A stretch of 64,000 bases of DNA from Polytrichum commune (GCA_950295325.1 OX485809.1:24182001-24246000), one strand, 5' to 3'. Positions 38,001 to 48,531 are shown, counted from the first letter of the stretch. Notes: generated by a model not told the origin, from the sequence alone. Numbers and translations: made by a program.

Positions 38001-38149
38001 GATTCATGGGAGGATGTATCCACAAACACCCCCCTCACGTTTGGCACACCATTACTATCTGCCGACGGGGAAAACAGTTCACATTCAGCATCGGATGACG
38101 ATGCATACGTCGACAACTCCAATGAACTATCACCCACATGCAACGCCAT
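35020..38149 (-). CDS. DUF7869-like transposon protein (two exons, one in-frame stop)
   Basis: Exon 1 runs 38149-36673, the intron 36672-36540 (133 nt, GT-AG), and exon 2 36539-35020. The joined frame has 998 codons, with a single in-frame TGA at codon 78 (37918-37916) after an acidic serine-rich leader. Exon 1 has a cysteine-rich stretch (CCARKCCQFFPREKI), a CTTCEKYK motif and IHDKMDHAKTACPC near residues 460-473. Exon 2 has HSHGD at about 498, LHVQLDNCAKDNKC near 582-595 and FLMVGHTHDDIDASF near 618-632. These spaced acidic blocks fit the DUF7869 family, which I take to be an RNase-H-fold DDE-type transposon protein; the catalytic assignment is inference. The splice join restores VTG-MIAHSHGD exactly. 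No ATG lies close behind the TGA, so the copy may be inactive. Confidence 0.75.
36540..36672 (-). other. intron of the DUF7869-like gene
   Basis: The donor is CACAG|GTTTGT and the acceptor TTTTTTCCAG|GTATG on the minus strand, phase 1. It contains in-frame stops and a pyrimidine tract before the acceptor. Unlike the introns of the ParB-like gene it contains no copy of the 22-bp dyad. Confidence 0.8.
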
Positions 38150-38471
38150 ACCGCCTAGACCAACCACCAGGAAATGATCAACCTAACCACCACCGCAATG
38201 CATACAAGAGAGGATAAAATATATGTGGAGATAAATGGCCCAAAATTGACAAACAAATTTTGGTGCACCATTGGAGAACCTCACACACAAAGACGAACGT
38301 GCGTCCCAAAAAAACGTTTTAAGCATACGTCTAGGAGCCTCACTAATGTAAACAATACATGGACAAAGAGGAGAACAATCGTTAGTCGTCTAGGAGGGCC
38401 CTGCTGTTCGGACCACCGCCTGTCCCCATACAACCGACGACGAAATCAGAAATCCGAGAACGCCACATGCA

Positions 38472-38493
38472 TTTACGAACGCGCGTTCGTGAC
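38472..38493. promoter_or_regulatory. 22-bp dyad, array start
   Basis: Left arm TTTACGAACG, centre CG, right arm CGTTCGTGAC. It is the equivalent of the dyad at 49849-49870 in the paralogous segment. Confidence 0.7.
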
Positions 38494-38752
38494 CTCAGTA
38501 ACTTCTCCATGTGCATCTGGCGGCCTTCGAGATCCCTCATCTGAGAGCACCCTCAGGAATATCGGTTTTGTAGGTCAAAGTACCATGTTGACTTAGGAAC
38601 CTGCGCGATATACTATCACAAGAGAACACTTGTCCAAACGCACAAAAGTAGTAAATCTGCAGATGATGCCTGAATCAACTCCAACAATATTTTGAACACT
38701 GAGCACCTCCATATTGTGAATTTCATTATGTTGACTTTTGCGTACCTACCCA

Positions 38753-38774
38753 TTTACGAACGGACGTTCGTAAA
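38753..38774. promoter_or_regulatory. 22-bp dyad extended to 30 bp
   Basis: Perfect arms with centre GA; the symmetry extends outward to CCCA/TGGG. Confidence 0.75.
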
Positions 38775-38914
38775 TGGGTGCGACCCTGTGTTCACATCCT
38801 TCACGGACGAGCGATGAGCATATTTTTCTTGCTAATCTGTGTTCATAAATTACTGCCATACTGATGTGCATGAATGAAGATGTGTTGCTGGATGCGTAGA
38901 CAATAATGACATGT

Positions 38915-39655
38915 ATTTACGAACGTACGTTCGTAAATTCCCGACCATCAGGTACCAATAGATACGGGTCAAATAAGTATGTATGATTCTCGAAGGCATA
39001 TTTACGAACGCACGTTCGTAAATGACTGTCATGGATTAAGTGCATGTCACTAACCATATGAGTACCTCAATCCAGAACATGCTCTCATGTGAGATTTACG
39101 AACGCACGTTCGTAAATTACCGACCATCAGGTACCAATAGACACGGGTCAAATATGTATGTATGAACCTCGAAGGCATATTTACGAACGCACGTTCGTAA
39201 ATAAATGCCATGGATGATGTGCATGTGACTATCCATGAGTAGCTCAATCCAAAACATGATCTCCTGTGGGATTTACGAACGCACGTTCGTAAAATTACCG
39301 ACCATCAGGTACCAATAGATACGGGTCAAATATGTATGTATGATCCTCGAAGGCATATTTACGAACGCACGTTCGTAAATAATTGCCATGGATTATGTGC
39401 ATGTAACTATCCATGAGTATCTCAATCCAAAACATGCTCTCAGGTGGGATTTACGAACGCACGTTCGTAAATTACCGACCATCAGGTACCAATAGATAAG
39501 GGTCAAATATATCTGCATGGTCCTCGGAGGCATATTTACGAACGCACGTTCGTAAATAACTGACATGGATTACGTGCATGTGACTGTCCATATGAGTAGC
39601 TCAATCTAGAACATGCTCTCATGTGGAATTTACGAACGCACGTTCGTAAATCCTT
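38915..39655. repeat. satellite array of about 178 bp with two dyads per unit
   Basis: Units start at 38915, 39094, 39271, 39449 and 39628 (periods 179, 177, 178, 179; the last truncated). Each unit carries two 22-bp dyads, the second 85-86 bp after the first, at 38916, 39001, 39095, 39180, 39272, 39358, 39450, 39535 and 39629. Shared unit text includes ACCGACCATCAGGTACCAAT and GTGCATGTGACTATCCAT. The centre bases are TA in the first dyad and CA in the others. Period and unit identity indicate recent amplification. Confidence 0.9.
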
Positions 39656-39681
39656 GCCATATACAGGTCCGAATCGTTTGT

Positions 39682-39981
39682 CTAAACCTGAAGCTCCTCA
39701 TCTTTACGAACGTGCGTTCGTAAAGTTCCGGTATTTACGGCGGTATATGCGGTAGGTACAGCCTGTACTTTACCTGGGTGGTGTAGGGTTGGCGCACACC
39801 AAATGGCTTGAGCGCGTTCGGTGAGGTCTGTAGAGCGCACACTTGCATGTGCCGCTGAAAAGAGCTTTGTTGTGGGGGGAAGAGCTTTAAGTACTTCACC
39901 CCGCTGGTTTAAAATCCCTTGGATGCTCTTTAAAAAGCGGATTCCCACCGCCTTGTTTGACCTAAGAATCTCCCATTCCAT
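39682..39981 (-). CDS. unrecognised 99-codon frame
   Basis: An ATG-started minus-strand frame with balanced composition and no recognisable domain. Its C-terminal end reads through the dyad at 39703-39724 (as RTHVRK). It could be an exon of an unknown gene or chance. A possible TATA-like ATTATATAAATA sits on the opposite strand near 39990. Confidence 0.2.
   Translation of the reverse strand: MEWEILRSNKAVGIRFLKSIQGILNQRGEVLKALPPTTKLFSAAHASVRSTDLTERAQAIWCAPTLHHPGKVQAVPTAYTAVNTGTLRTHVRKDEELQV
39703..39724. promoter_or_regulatory. 22-bp dyad, end of array
   Basis: Perfect arms, centre TG. It lies outside the 178-bp unit context. Confidence 0.7.
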
Positions 39982-41300
39982 CCATGCGGAATTATATAAA
40001 TAGCACTGTCATGTATGGAACATGCCTTGCATGCACGCCAACATATTGAAAATATATATATCGGTTGCACACCTTAGTTGTGACCAAGGTCTCATCGAAA
40101 TATATGTATATACATATATATATACATATACACACATATATACATATACATACATATATATATATATACACACATAATGTCTAAATATGGAGATGGTTAA
40201 CATTGAATATTTAATGATTTGCGACTAAGGTATGAAGTCCAAGTTAATTGACAATTGATGCCTAATAAAGTTATGAATGTCGAAGTCATAGATATATATA
40301 TACATATATACACATATACACACACACACAATGAGGTCAGAGTGGCTAAGAACATGTTGCGGACGCCCCTAAAATTATAGGTATCATATGTTTCACATCA
40401 AAAAAATGACCGTAATATGGTCACCAAGTGCATGAATACAACTAAAAAATCGGGTTAATCCATAATGGCTTGCACTAGGATAGATTGAGGACACTATGAA
40501 CTAATTATACCTAATAATATATGTAAGTTAGGTCTTCTTTCAAATGGTATCTAGGTGTGAAAATAAGGAATTAAAATGGCATGAGTAGGAAGGATTAATC
40601 AATTTGTAATGCTGCATAGTATGATAGCGTAATGATTATTGAGACTTGAAACCATACTAGCTACCGTAACGTTGAATCATAGTTACAATTATTATGTGTT
40701 TGACGTCCTATTGGAAATTGAATTTTCGTCCACTTGTTGTAAGGGTACGGATACACATTGGTTAAATATTTATTAGATCATTGGTGATATTTATAGTTGA
40801 ATGCATTGTTCGATTGTTAGTTTAAGTTGACACATGATTAAATGAGTTGAGGTCCTATTGGAAATAGACTTTTAGGGTTTGGGGAAATGCACTATTAATT
40901 TGGAATGGTGCATACAATAATATGTACTTACAATTAATATATGTTTTGCATCCTATGAGAAGGATGTGCATCATCATAGCTTAAAGTGTTGATATAAATT
41001 GAAGTCTTAAGACATGCATGTTATTATAATAAGATCGTGGATTGTGTGATGAAATTTCACTCAGAACTATTAAGGTGAAAGAGGGAATATTTGAAATTTC
41101 ACTTATCACCTAAACCAACGTTTTATCTCAAATCTATTAATTTGGAATGTGAAAATGACAATTGGCATCATTATCAATTATTATAGTTGTTATGAACGGA
41201 ATTAAGCATTCTCCATCCAACCAACATTGGTAGATCAATTTGACCTGCCCTCAGAAAACAACATGGCCACATATAAGAAAGGTTGGTAAGATAAAAAGAT
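39725..41300. other. intergenic with TA/CA microsatellites
   Basis: TATACATA/CACATATA tracts occupy about 40100-40175 and 40290-40330. The remainder is AT-rich without recognisable genes or dyads. Confidence 0.5.
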
Positions 41301-41398
41301 GTAGGGATGTAGGGTTTAGGGTTTGGGGGTAGGGTTTAGGGGTTTAGGGGTTTAGGGTTTGTGAAAGTTGTGTATGTGGTATTTGGGTTTAGGTTTTA
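41301..41398 (+). repeat. interstitial telomere-type repeats (TTTAGGG)
   Basis: Degenerate tandem GGTTTAGGG / GGGGTTTAGG / GTAGGG words lie at about 41301-41362, with a weaker piece at 41382-41398. The heptamer TTTAGGG is the Arabidopsis-type telomere repeat of plants and many green algae. The tract is short and interrupted. Confidence 0.75.
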
Positions 41399-42030
41399 GA
41401 TTGTTACTAGGATACATTACACACACAAACAATATTGACTCCTCAAAAACCCTTGTAATTGCACTAACTTCATTCATCGCAAGCTCGTAGTTGATGCTAG
41501 CAAAATAGTTGACCACTCCATAAATGCATTAGTTTAAGCTTACACCTAATATTGGAACTTGAATTGACATCCTATCGTATAGCAACTCTGCGCAATCTCA
41601 TATTATTATGAATTCCTTTTTGCATGTAATATTTATTTGAGGAACCATCGAATTAATTGAAAGATATCTAGCTCTTACATAAACTATATTTTAAAACACC
41701 ATATACATATCTTTGGGGGTGGATTCTACATTGACAACCTAGGAAATGACATGCATTGTTTATTACGAATTAACTGAGTATATTTTTCTAAAATATGTTT
41801 ACAAGGAATCCAAATGTAGAGGTACTAAGGAAATAAAACGAGTAAAATTCATGTATTTGAACTAAGCTTTTCAAGTTAATGCCTCAAACGCGTCCATTAC
41901 ATATAAATATGTCAAAGCATGAGAATAACATGAAGGGTTCCAATATACAACCATCTCCCATCTCCCATCGCATCCCATCCCATCCCTTCCCATCACCTCC
42001 CATACCATCCTATCCCATCTCCCTCCCAAC
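41399..42030. other. intergenic, ends in CCCAT microsatellite
   Basis: AT-rich until about 41950, then a CCCAT-type tract at about 41956-42020. No gene. Confidence 0.5.
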
Positions 42031-42125
42031 CCTAGCCAATGGAGTTGTGCCACGTGGCAGGTGCTGGGAAACCCTAGCGGCGCACCTACCTCCCCGCGCC
42101 CCTACCTCTTCTCCTCATTTGTCAT
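42031..42125 (+). promoter_or_regulatory. candidate promoter of the ParB-like gene
   Basis: GCCAATGG (CCAAT-box like) at 42035 and a perfect G-box palindrome, GCCACGTGGC, at 42049-42058 are followed by GC-rich DNA and a pyrimidine-rich CTACCTCTTCTCCTC stretch near 42102. The GC island lies 1.5 kb before the start codon and just ahead of a long leader-like repeat tract. No TATA box is obvious. Inference only. Confidence 0.35.
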
Positions 42126-42159
42126 TTCGAGGAGAGGAGGAGCGGAGCGCTTAGAGAGC

Positions 42160-42500
42160 GAAGCTCTTGCTTTTTTTAGTCTTGAAGTTTTAAATTAGTT
42201 TTGTTGCAAGTTTTGAGAGATTTCAGATTGAGAGCTTGTGTGAAAGCTTGTGAGTTTGTGAAAGCTTTCAGTGTGAGAGTTTGTGAGTTTCAAAAGCTTG
42301 AGAGCTTGAGTAGGAAAGCTTCAGAGTTTCGGATTGAGAGCTTGAGGGTGATCTTTAGAAGCTTCAGAGTTTAAGGAAGCTTCAGAGTTGAAGTTGAGAG
42401 TTTAGGGAAGCTTCAGAAGTGAAGCTTGAGAGTTTAGGGAAGCTTGAGAGTTAAGGGTTTGCTTAAGAGTTCAGAAGCTTGAGAGCTACAAGCTTGTGAG
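42160..42500 (+). repeat. GAAGCTTCAGAG-type degenerate minisatellite
   Basis: About 20 variants of (G)AAGCTT(C/G)AGAG(TT) separated by AGAGTTT-like spacers. The GAAGCTTC core is itself a palindrome and resembles a paired GAA/TTC heat-shock-element core. It sits where a 5-prime leader of the ParB-like gene would be. Confidence 0.6.
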
Positions 42501-42972
42501 TTTTGTGTACATGGGAGTATACTAGGGTTTGTATATAAGCTGTGAAGGCTTGAGGTCTGCATTAGAGAGTTATCTGAGTGTGCATTTGAAAGGCAATTGA
42601 GTGTGCAGTTGTGAGGATTTTTGGGATTTTTAGAAAGAGAAGAAGTAGGGTTTGAAGTGTGCAGCATTTCAATGTAATTTGTTATCCTTTCCAACTCCTC
42701 TCACATTATGAAAATGTTGCTTCTTGAATTCAATTTGTTTTGTTACATGCAATGTGAATTATCATTTTCTTCTTCATGTTTCATTCTGCATCTCATTCTG
42801 CATCTCAATTGCTTTATGATTCAAGATTTGCATCATTCTGACCAAAATTTTGCAGGCACGGCTGCAAGCAGAGTAGCTAATAAATGAGTTGTATACGTAT
42901 TCGTATATATACGAATACGCATATATATACGAACACGTATATGTACGGACAGGGGATCCCAAAACCATCACA
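42501..42972. other. leader or intron-like DNA before the dyad cluster
   Basis: No coding frame is supported. A TACG-rich tract (GTATACGTATTCGTATATAT) lies near 42890-42940. A splice donor for a 5-prime leader intron could be in this stretch but cannot be chosen. Confidence 0.35.
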
Positions 42973-43604
42973 TTTACGAACGCTCGTTCGTAAATGGACA
43001 TACACTGCATACCCACCTCCATTTACGAACGCTCGTTCGTAAATGGACATACACTGCATACCGAACCTCCATTTACGAACGTGCGTTCGTAAATACGCAC
43101 TGCACGTTCTTTGAAATGATCTATATTTACGAACGCACGTTCGTAAATATACTCAAAATATCACTCAGATGGAATCTTAACTTTAATATGAACCTCTACG
43201 AATATCTAAAGAACAAATATAAATTTGCGAACACCAATAAAACAAATCACATGTACTTACGAAAGATAAATCAACCAAATGTCCGACAAGATAGACCAAA
43301 TGGACGTACTTGCGAACGCACGTTCGTAAATAAAACCAAATCTATAAAACCTATATCTTTTACGAACGATCGTTCGTAAAAATAACCAAATATATTACAA
43401 ATACATTCATGACGAGTAGTCTCTTTGATGTTCATATCTTTTACGAACGCTCGTTCGTAAACTCAATACTAAAAATTTATATGATCTTGCAACCCCTCAT
43501 TTACGAATGAACGTTCGTAAATATAATTACATCAATTGCAAAGACGCATTAACACTGCGTAGTATGTGGGATATGCATGTCATTTACGAACGTTCGTTCG
43601 TAAA
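42973..43604. repeat. cluster of nine dyads upstream of the ParB-like start codon
   Basis: Dyads start at 42973, 43022, 43072, 43126, 43309, 43359, 43440, 43500 and 43583. The centre dinucleotides are CT, CT, TG, CA, CA, AT, CT, AA and TT, so the arms are constant while the centre varies. Spacing of the first four is about 50 bp. The start codon at 43633 directly follows TTCTGTTGCAG, a good splice acceptor, so the cluster probably lies in a 5-prime leader intron. Confidence 0.85.
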
Positions 43605-43632
43605 GTCACTAATTGTTTATATTCTGTTGCAG

Positions 43633-44928
43633 ATGGCGAGATCAAGCAGAAGCGCCATTGAGATGTTCGCGGTGAAGGTCAATGGCCTCCCAGAGTCAGT
43701 GTTAGACGATAACGGCAACGACAACTATGTCCCCAAGGAAGACTTCATGGGGGAGTGGACGGCACTGCCAGAGAAGATCGGGGACGGCCTCTTCTGCATG
43801 CGCTTCACCTACGAGCTGGAGACAAGACCGGACCAGCCCGAACAGTGGGTTCAAATGAAGACGTGGGAGATAGAGTCCATAGAGGCCCAGGGGGAGTATG
43901 TAATTCTGGACATGAAGAACAAGAAGGATCATATCAACCTCTTGTTGCATTTCCAGAAAAATACCTTCTCCTACCAATACGCCACCAATAACGTAGCGGA
44001 AGATGCCAAGCACTTCGACCTGGACGGCCTCTTCTCCAAATATGCGTTGAGCCCATACTGGACGGCAAGGAAATTGACCGCCCTGGCATTGAACATCTCC
44101 AAATACAACAGTGTGGTCACAGAGGCAAACAAGAAGAAGAAGAGCCCCAGGAAACCATCCACATCAGGGGCAGGAGGATCTAGAAGTGCACCTAGGCCTG
44201 TGCCTTCCGCTAGCAGAGCGACGGAGGGCCCCAGTAGACACTCCACGCCATCGAAGAGGACAAGGGAGGAGATGGAGAAATCGGGAGTAACAGAGACCGC
44301 GGAGGTGACCTCGCCTGTCGTAATGCCCACCCCCTTGAAAAAGGGCGAGAACCCTGACGCTGTGAAGGCCACGAGGATCCTTCGAGACTTCAACAACTAC
44401 TCGAAGGATTGCTGGCCCATGGGACGCCACTTCACATTCAACGTGGACTGCTTCAAGTGCGAGATGTCCCCCAACAAATGGGTGGTTCGGTCTCGCGAGA
44501 GCGGTGGTGTGAAGTGGCAGATAAATAATCTAATGAACAACGTCAAGTGGGACGTCTGCATCATGCCGAAGGGGCTGACATCCCGTCCGACGGAGAAGGA
44601 CTGGCCACGGATCCAGAATGGAGAGTTCTGGATCATAGACGGCCAACACAGCTTGGAGGCGTCCCAGATAATCCTCAAGGACGACAACTTCCAGCATGAG
44701 CTGAAGGAGGACTTGCGCTACTGGAAGGCGTTCTTGGTGTGGTCGGACGATTGGGACAAGCTGCGGAAGATATCCACCTTCCTCAACTCCGGCAACAAGA
44801 TCAAGGCCTTCGAGGCGTCGTGGGCAGCCAACATAGTGGCTGCAAGGGACGTCTGGGTCGCCTGGATCGCCCACGGGTGCCCCCCTAAAGAAAGGGAGAA
44901 CGCGAAGACGCCGTCTCCACAGTGGAAG
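43633..44928 (+). CDS. exon 1: DGQHS (ParB/sulfiredoxin-like) domain
   Basis: 432 codons from ATG to the donor AAG|GTGAGT. The signature WIIDGQHSLEASQ near residues 333-345 matches the DGQHR type of motif found in ParB/sulfiredoxin-fold nucleases and DndB-like proteins, with serine in place of arginine. It is followed by a hydrophobic WKAFLVWSDDWDKLRKIS segment and SWAANIVAARDVWVAW. A lysine/serine/proline-rich linker (about 156-215) separates this from an unassigned N-terminal domain rich in aromatic and acidic residues. Expected role: site-specific DNA binding or ATP/CTP-type switch as in ParB, but the substrate is unknown. Confidence 0.7.
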
Positions 44929-45049
44929 GTGAGTTTATGAACGAACGTTCGTAAATATCTTTGACATTCAAATTTTCAAGTTTTTTGACATTTAAATTTA
45001 CGAACGTGCGTTCGTATTTTGTGCGTTACTGATGCCTTTCTTGCTGCAG
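44929..45049 (+). other. intron 1 with two dyads
   Basis: GTGAGT donor, TTGCTGCAG acceptor, 121 nt, phase 0. The dyads at 44934-44955 (left arm TTTATGAACG, centre AA) and 44997-45018 (centre TG) make up over a third of the intron. Confidence 0.85.
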
Positions 45050-46369
45050 GCATTCTGCGACGCGATGGTGGACAAGTTCTCCTCCATCGACATGAAGTCT
45101 ACAACAACCAAGTCTGTCCTGGAGTTCAAGGGTGAGCTCCGCCTCATCTGTTGCAACAGGGACACTTGGGAGTTGTGGACACAATTTTTTGATGCGCACA
45201 GCTCGGGCGATCTGGTCAACCCCGACACGGAGGAGAAATACAACGCGGAGAAGACCGGGGAGGCCCCTCCACTACTGAGGGAGTTCTTCAGGTCCCTTCA
45301 AGGGTTAACAGAGTCCGAGTTGCAGAGGTGCGCGGTGCATCTTCTTGGGAACACAGTGGGAAGAACCATCCCATACCCGAAGATATTTTTGAAGAGGCCA
45401 AGACACAAGCCCGGCACGTATTCCATCAAGGAATGGTGCGAACACCGCAAGCTGAAGACTGTTGCAATGAGGGAGTTGAGCGCCCTAATACCAGAGTACG
45501 CACTCATCCTAGCCGACGGGGACATTAATTGGGCCAGCTAGAAGATGTTCAAGGTCGACTACAACATCTCCGGACCCTCAATGCGTTGTCTTGTCAAGGA
45601 GCACGCCTCCATTTTGAAGCAGAAGGGGAACAAGAGGACAACCGAGACGGATCCCGAGGAGGTGGAGCAATACAGAAGCTTTTTGGCGCGGAAGAGGTTG
45701 GCCACATTCGAAGGAGTGGCCAGATTTTGTTTGGTGACAACCGGAGTGGAGAGGGTCACATTTTCCAAGTGGGACTGGATCATGAGCAGGGCCGAGGTGA
45801 GGGAGGATCGACGGGGGTGCCCATTTGCCCTAATCGATTTCAGGGGGATCCCCGGTGCGTCGAGGCAGGGGGGGAAGGACATCCCTTTCTACGACCCCTT
45901 CATGGCCAAGTTCAGGGAGCACAAGTCTTCGGACATGAGGGAGCCTCACGTTTGGCTGTGGATAGTGGAGCAGGAAAAGCTCTCTGCTGTAGTCGACCTG
46001 TACGAGAAGACGATCAAATTCGAGTACAGCATCTTCCACAACACTTACGTGCCCGCCAAGACGGAAGGGATCGTGGCCATCAACGAGGCCAGGGGAAACA
46101 AACAGGTGGGGGCGGTCAGCCTCGTCTTCTTGACGTACAACGCGCTTCGGAATGGGCGAGCCCCTGTCAGGGCGAATACTACGTTCAAGAAGATCTACAG
46201 CATCCCCCATCCCCCTCCCAAGGATCTGCTGCAGGAGACCTTGCACACTGTCTTCCCGGTGATGGAACTCAGGTTGGAGTTCTACGTCTCCGTTTTGCAG
46301 AGCGTGGCAATAAGCGGAGAGACCGTGTACAACGTTTGTGGAGGCAACAAATTCATGTACGCTGCGATG
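45050..46369 (+). CDS. exon 2: methyltransferase-like region with in-frame TAG
   Basis: 440 codons, phase 0 at both ends, donor GCGATG|GTAAGC. TAG at 45539-45541 follows INWAS and is followed in frame by KMFKVDYNIS, so the frame is otherwise intact. The C-terminal part has a beta-class DNA methyltransferase layout: a possible degenerate motif IV (FALIDFRGIP, D at 695), then a strand SLVFLTYNALRNG, then a motif-I-like GETVYNVCGGNKFMYAAM near 855-872 followed by MLGLVVNSF in exon 3. The usual DPPY and DPFxGxG residues are replaced, so catalysis is doubtful. Assignment is by pattern only. Confidence 0.6.
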
Positions 46370-46510
46370 GTAAGCTCTCCAACTAATATTTACGAACGCT
46401 CGTTCGTAAAGTTCACCTCAACTTGTCTTGGGTTTTGATGACATTGTTTCTCGTCGTTGATGTTTACGAACGCATGTTCGTATATTCTAACGTATTTGCT
46501 TGAATCTCAG
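46370..46510 (+). other. intron 2 with two dyads
   Basis: GTAAGC donor, TGAATCTCAG acceptor, 141 nt, phase 0. Dyads at 46389-46410 (centre CT) and 46463-46484 (centre CA, right arm decayed to TGTTCGTATA). Confidence 0.85.
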
Positions 46511-46654
46511 ATGCTGGGGCTGGTCGTCAACAGCTTCATTGAAGCCATCGACGAGGAGGACTTCCACGTGCACAGGGCAAAGGCCTCCACGATGGACCTG
46601 GAGGACATGTCCCTCCCGAGGACGGACATCAACATGCCCGTCGATGAAGGCATG
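46511..46654 (+). CDS. exon 3, part before the solo LTR
   Basis: 48 codons from ATGCTGGGG to GGCATG. It finishes the methyltransferase-like domain (MLGLVVNSFIEAIDEED) and enters a linker (MDLEDMSLPRTDINMPVDEG). The last five bases, GCATG, are the target duplication of the LTR. In the interrupted gene the frame runs on into the LTR and stops at 46705. Confidence 0.75.
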
Positions 46655-48526
46655 TGTGAGCCCAAAAGGGTGCCCACATTTAGTCTTAGACCCTTGAAAC
46701 GTTAGTTGATGCACTTTGAAGTAGCATGTTACTTCACAAAAATATAAAAAGAGTGAAATGTTAGTCTTAGAAGTACCATGTTGTAAGAGGCTAGGATGTG
46801 AGTTGTTATTGTGTTTTTACCTTCGGAAGGATTTGAGTGAATGAGGATAGGTAAGGAGAACTTGGATTGAGTAGTTAGTGAGTAAGCTAGTACAAATGGA
46901 TGGAGACAACCAAAGTGACTCAAGAGGCAAGTGCATTCGAATTGGGATGAATGGAGGATCACATGGAGCGCACAAGTGGACCACCTCATCATGGCCACTT
47001 AATGGGGAAGGCCCAAGGAAGAATGCAAGGTGGAGGATAAACAAATTCTCAAAGCACCAATCAAATCACGAGTTAAGCATCGTGGTTTGAATTAAGTGGT
47101 GAGCGACGATTTGGGAAAGTAAGGGGAGAAAGTTATGGCGGCGGAAAGCGAAGGAGGCTAAGTTTGGGTTGAAGCATCCCAAGTTTGGTAAAGTGTGGTA
47201 GGTAGAAAGCCAAGGCTAGTTAAATGCTCGAATTAGGATCCTTGTTGATCATTTGAGGGAGGAAGGCTTAGAAGATAGGATTGGCGCCTACTAAGTAGGA
47301 GGAAATCTCAAGGGCTTATCGTGAGCCTTGAGGGTGCTCACCCCCTCAAGCTTACTATATAATCCCTCATTCTTCCCTCACTCATCCTCTCTTTCCTTTG
47401 TGCTCCAAGGCACCGAGTTATAAGTGTGGGTGTGGGAAGCCATATTGGAGCACATGTGTGTGCTTAGTTTTTAGTTTGAGAGCCAAGGCTTGTTAGCCTT
47501 GAAGAGGGCTTGACCTCTTGGTAGAATTAGTGTTGACGTGAAGGATTTTAAAGTTAATTCATGATTCCAATTTGTGGTACTTTAAGTTCATGTTTTGAAT
47601 ACACGTGGTTGCAAGTTCCATGTTTAAGAGTTGAGCACTTGATGTTGTGATGAGTGCAAAAATATACTTGTGTGGATTAGTTAGTCTTAGTGAAGTTAGG
47701 AAATTCTCTCTCCCCCTCTCCTCTCTAGGATTTTAGGATTTTAGGATTAGAGAAGAATTGTGTGATTAGAAAGGGGTTGTTAGTAGAATTAGGGAAATTA
47801 GGTAGGAAGATTAGTTAAGGGCTTGAATAATTAGTGAGGTAGTTGGGGATTACAACTACAAAGTTGTGGGTTCATGAAGGAGCTGGGTTTATGAAGGAGC
47901 TGGGTTTGTTTAGTTAGAAAGTAAAGAGCTGGGTTTATGAAGGACCTGGGTTTGTTTAGTTAGAAGCTAAGGAGCTGGGTTCATGAAGGAGCTGGGTTCA
48001 TGAAGGAGCTGGGTTTGTTTAGTTAGAAGCTAAGGAGCTGGGTTTATGAAGGAGCTGGGTTTGTTTAGTTAGAAGCTAAGAAGCTGGGTTTATGAAGGAG
48101 CTGGGTTTATGAAGGAGCTAGGTTTATGTAATTAGAAAGTAAAGAGATGGGTTCATGAAGGAGCTTAGTAGATAGCCTACCTAATTAGCTCATAGACAAG
48201 TAGTTAGTTACATTATGCTAGTTAGTGTTATGTGTGGCTTTCACAAGTAAATGTATTTGAGATTGACTATAGAGAATAGTGTTTTTTTTAACACTTGCAT
48301 CCTCTCTTTAAAAATAAACCACGTGCACAACTTAATGGAGAATGTGGAGCACTCTCGCGATGGCAAGACAAAGGAAGCAAAGACCAAAGTTAAATCCAAG
48401 ACCACTTGAAGGGTGAACCTTGCACTATGGACTCATCCAAGTCCAAATCCAATACCGCGGAGGAATGTGAGCCCAAACCCACTACTCGGACTACGGACGC
48501 TTAAGGGTGGGGGGTTTGGCCTCACA
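46655..48526 (+). mobile_element. solo LTR, 1,872 bp, 5-bp TSD, family L
   Basis: It starts TGTGAGCCCAAAAGGG and ends GGTTTGGCCTCACA (TG...CA with short inverted termini TGTGAG/CTCACA). It is flanked by GCATG at 46650-46654 and 48527-48531. No primer-binding site, second LTR or coding region follows, so it is a solo LTR. Both ends and several inner blocks (CCTACTAAGTAGGAG, CGCTTAAGGGTGGG) match the copy at 55778-57022. A TATA-like ACTATATAATCCC near 47353 and AATAAA near 48312 fit LTR promoter and polyadenylation signals. A minisatellite of GAGCTGGGTTTATGAAG units fills about 47876-48170. Confidence 0.9.
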
Positions 48527-48531
48527 GCATG

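Larger units (their letters stand above)
38375..38870 (+). pseudogene. decayed duplicate of the 3-prime end of the ParB-like gene
   Basis: The segment matches 49760-50340 in order: ATCGTT, GGAGGGCCCTGCTG, TCGG(A/T)CCA(C/G)CGCC, CCGACGACGA, the dyad, a GTTTTGTAGG block, CTTAGGAA, ACTATCAC..GAGAA, then a dyad followed by GGGTGCGACC. It shows that the gene with its dyads existed in at least two copies here. Coding remnants before 38375 are too decayed to follow. Confidence 0.6.

Noticed and set aside
38915-39655. CRISPR-like array of repeats and spacers
   Set aside because: The spacers between dyads are themselves repeated every 178 bp, so this is a satellite; the host is eukaryotic and no cas-type genes are present.
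39682-39981. Confident new small protein
   Set aside because: A 99-codon frame without homologue or splice evidence is too weak; listed with low confidence only.
45529-46386. A 285-codon alternative plus frame over exon 2
   Set aside because: Gly/Arg-rich out-of-frame translation; the other frame matches splice junctions and the methyltransferase-like layout.
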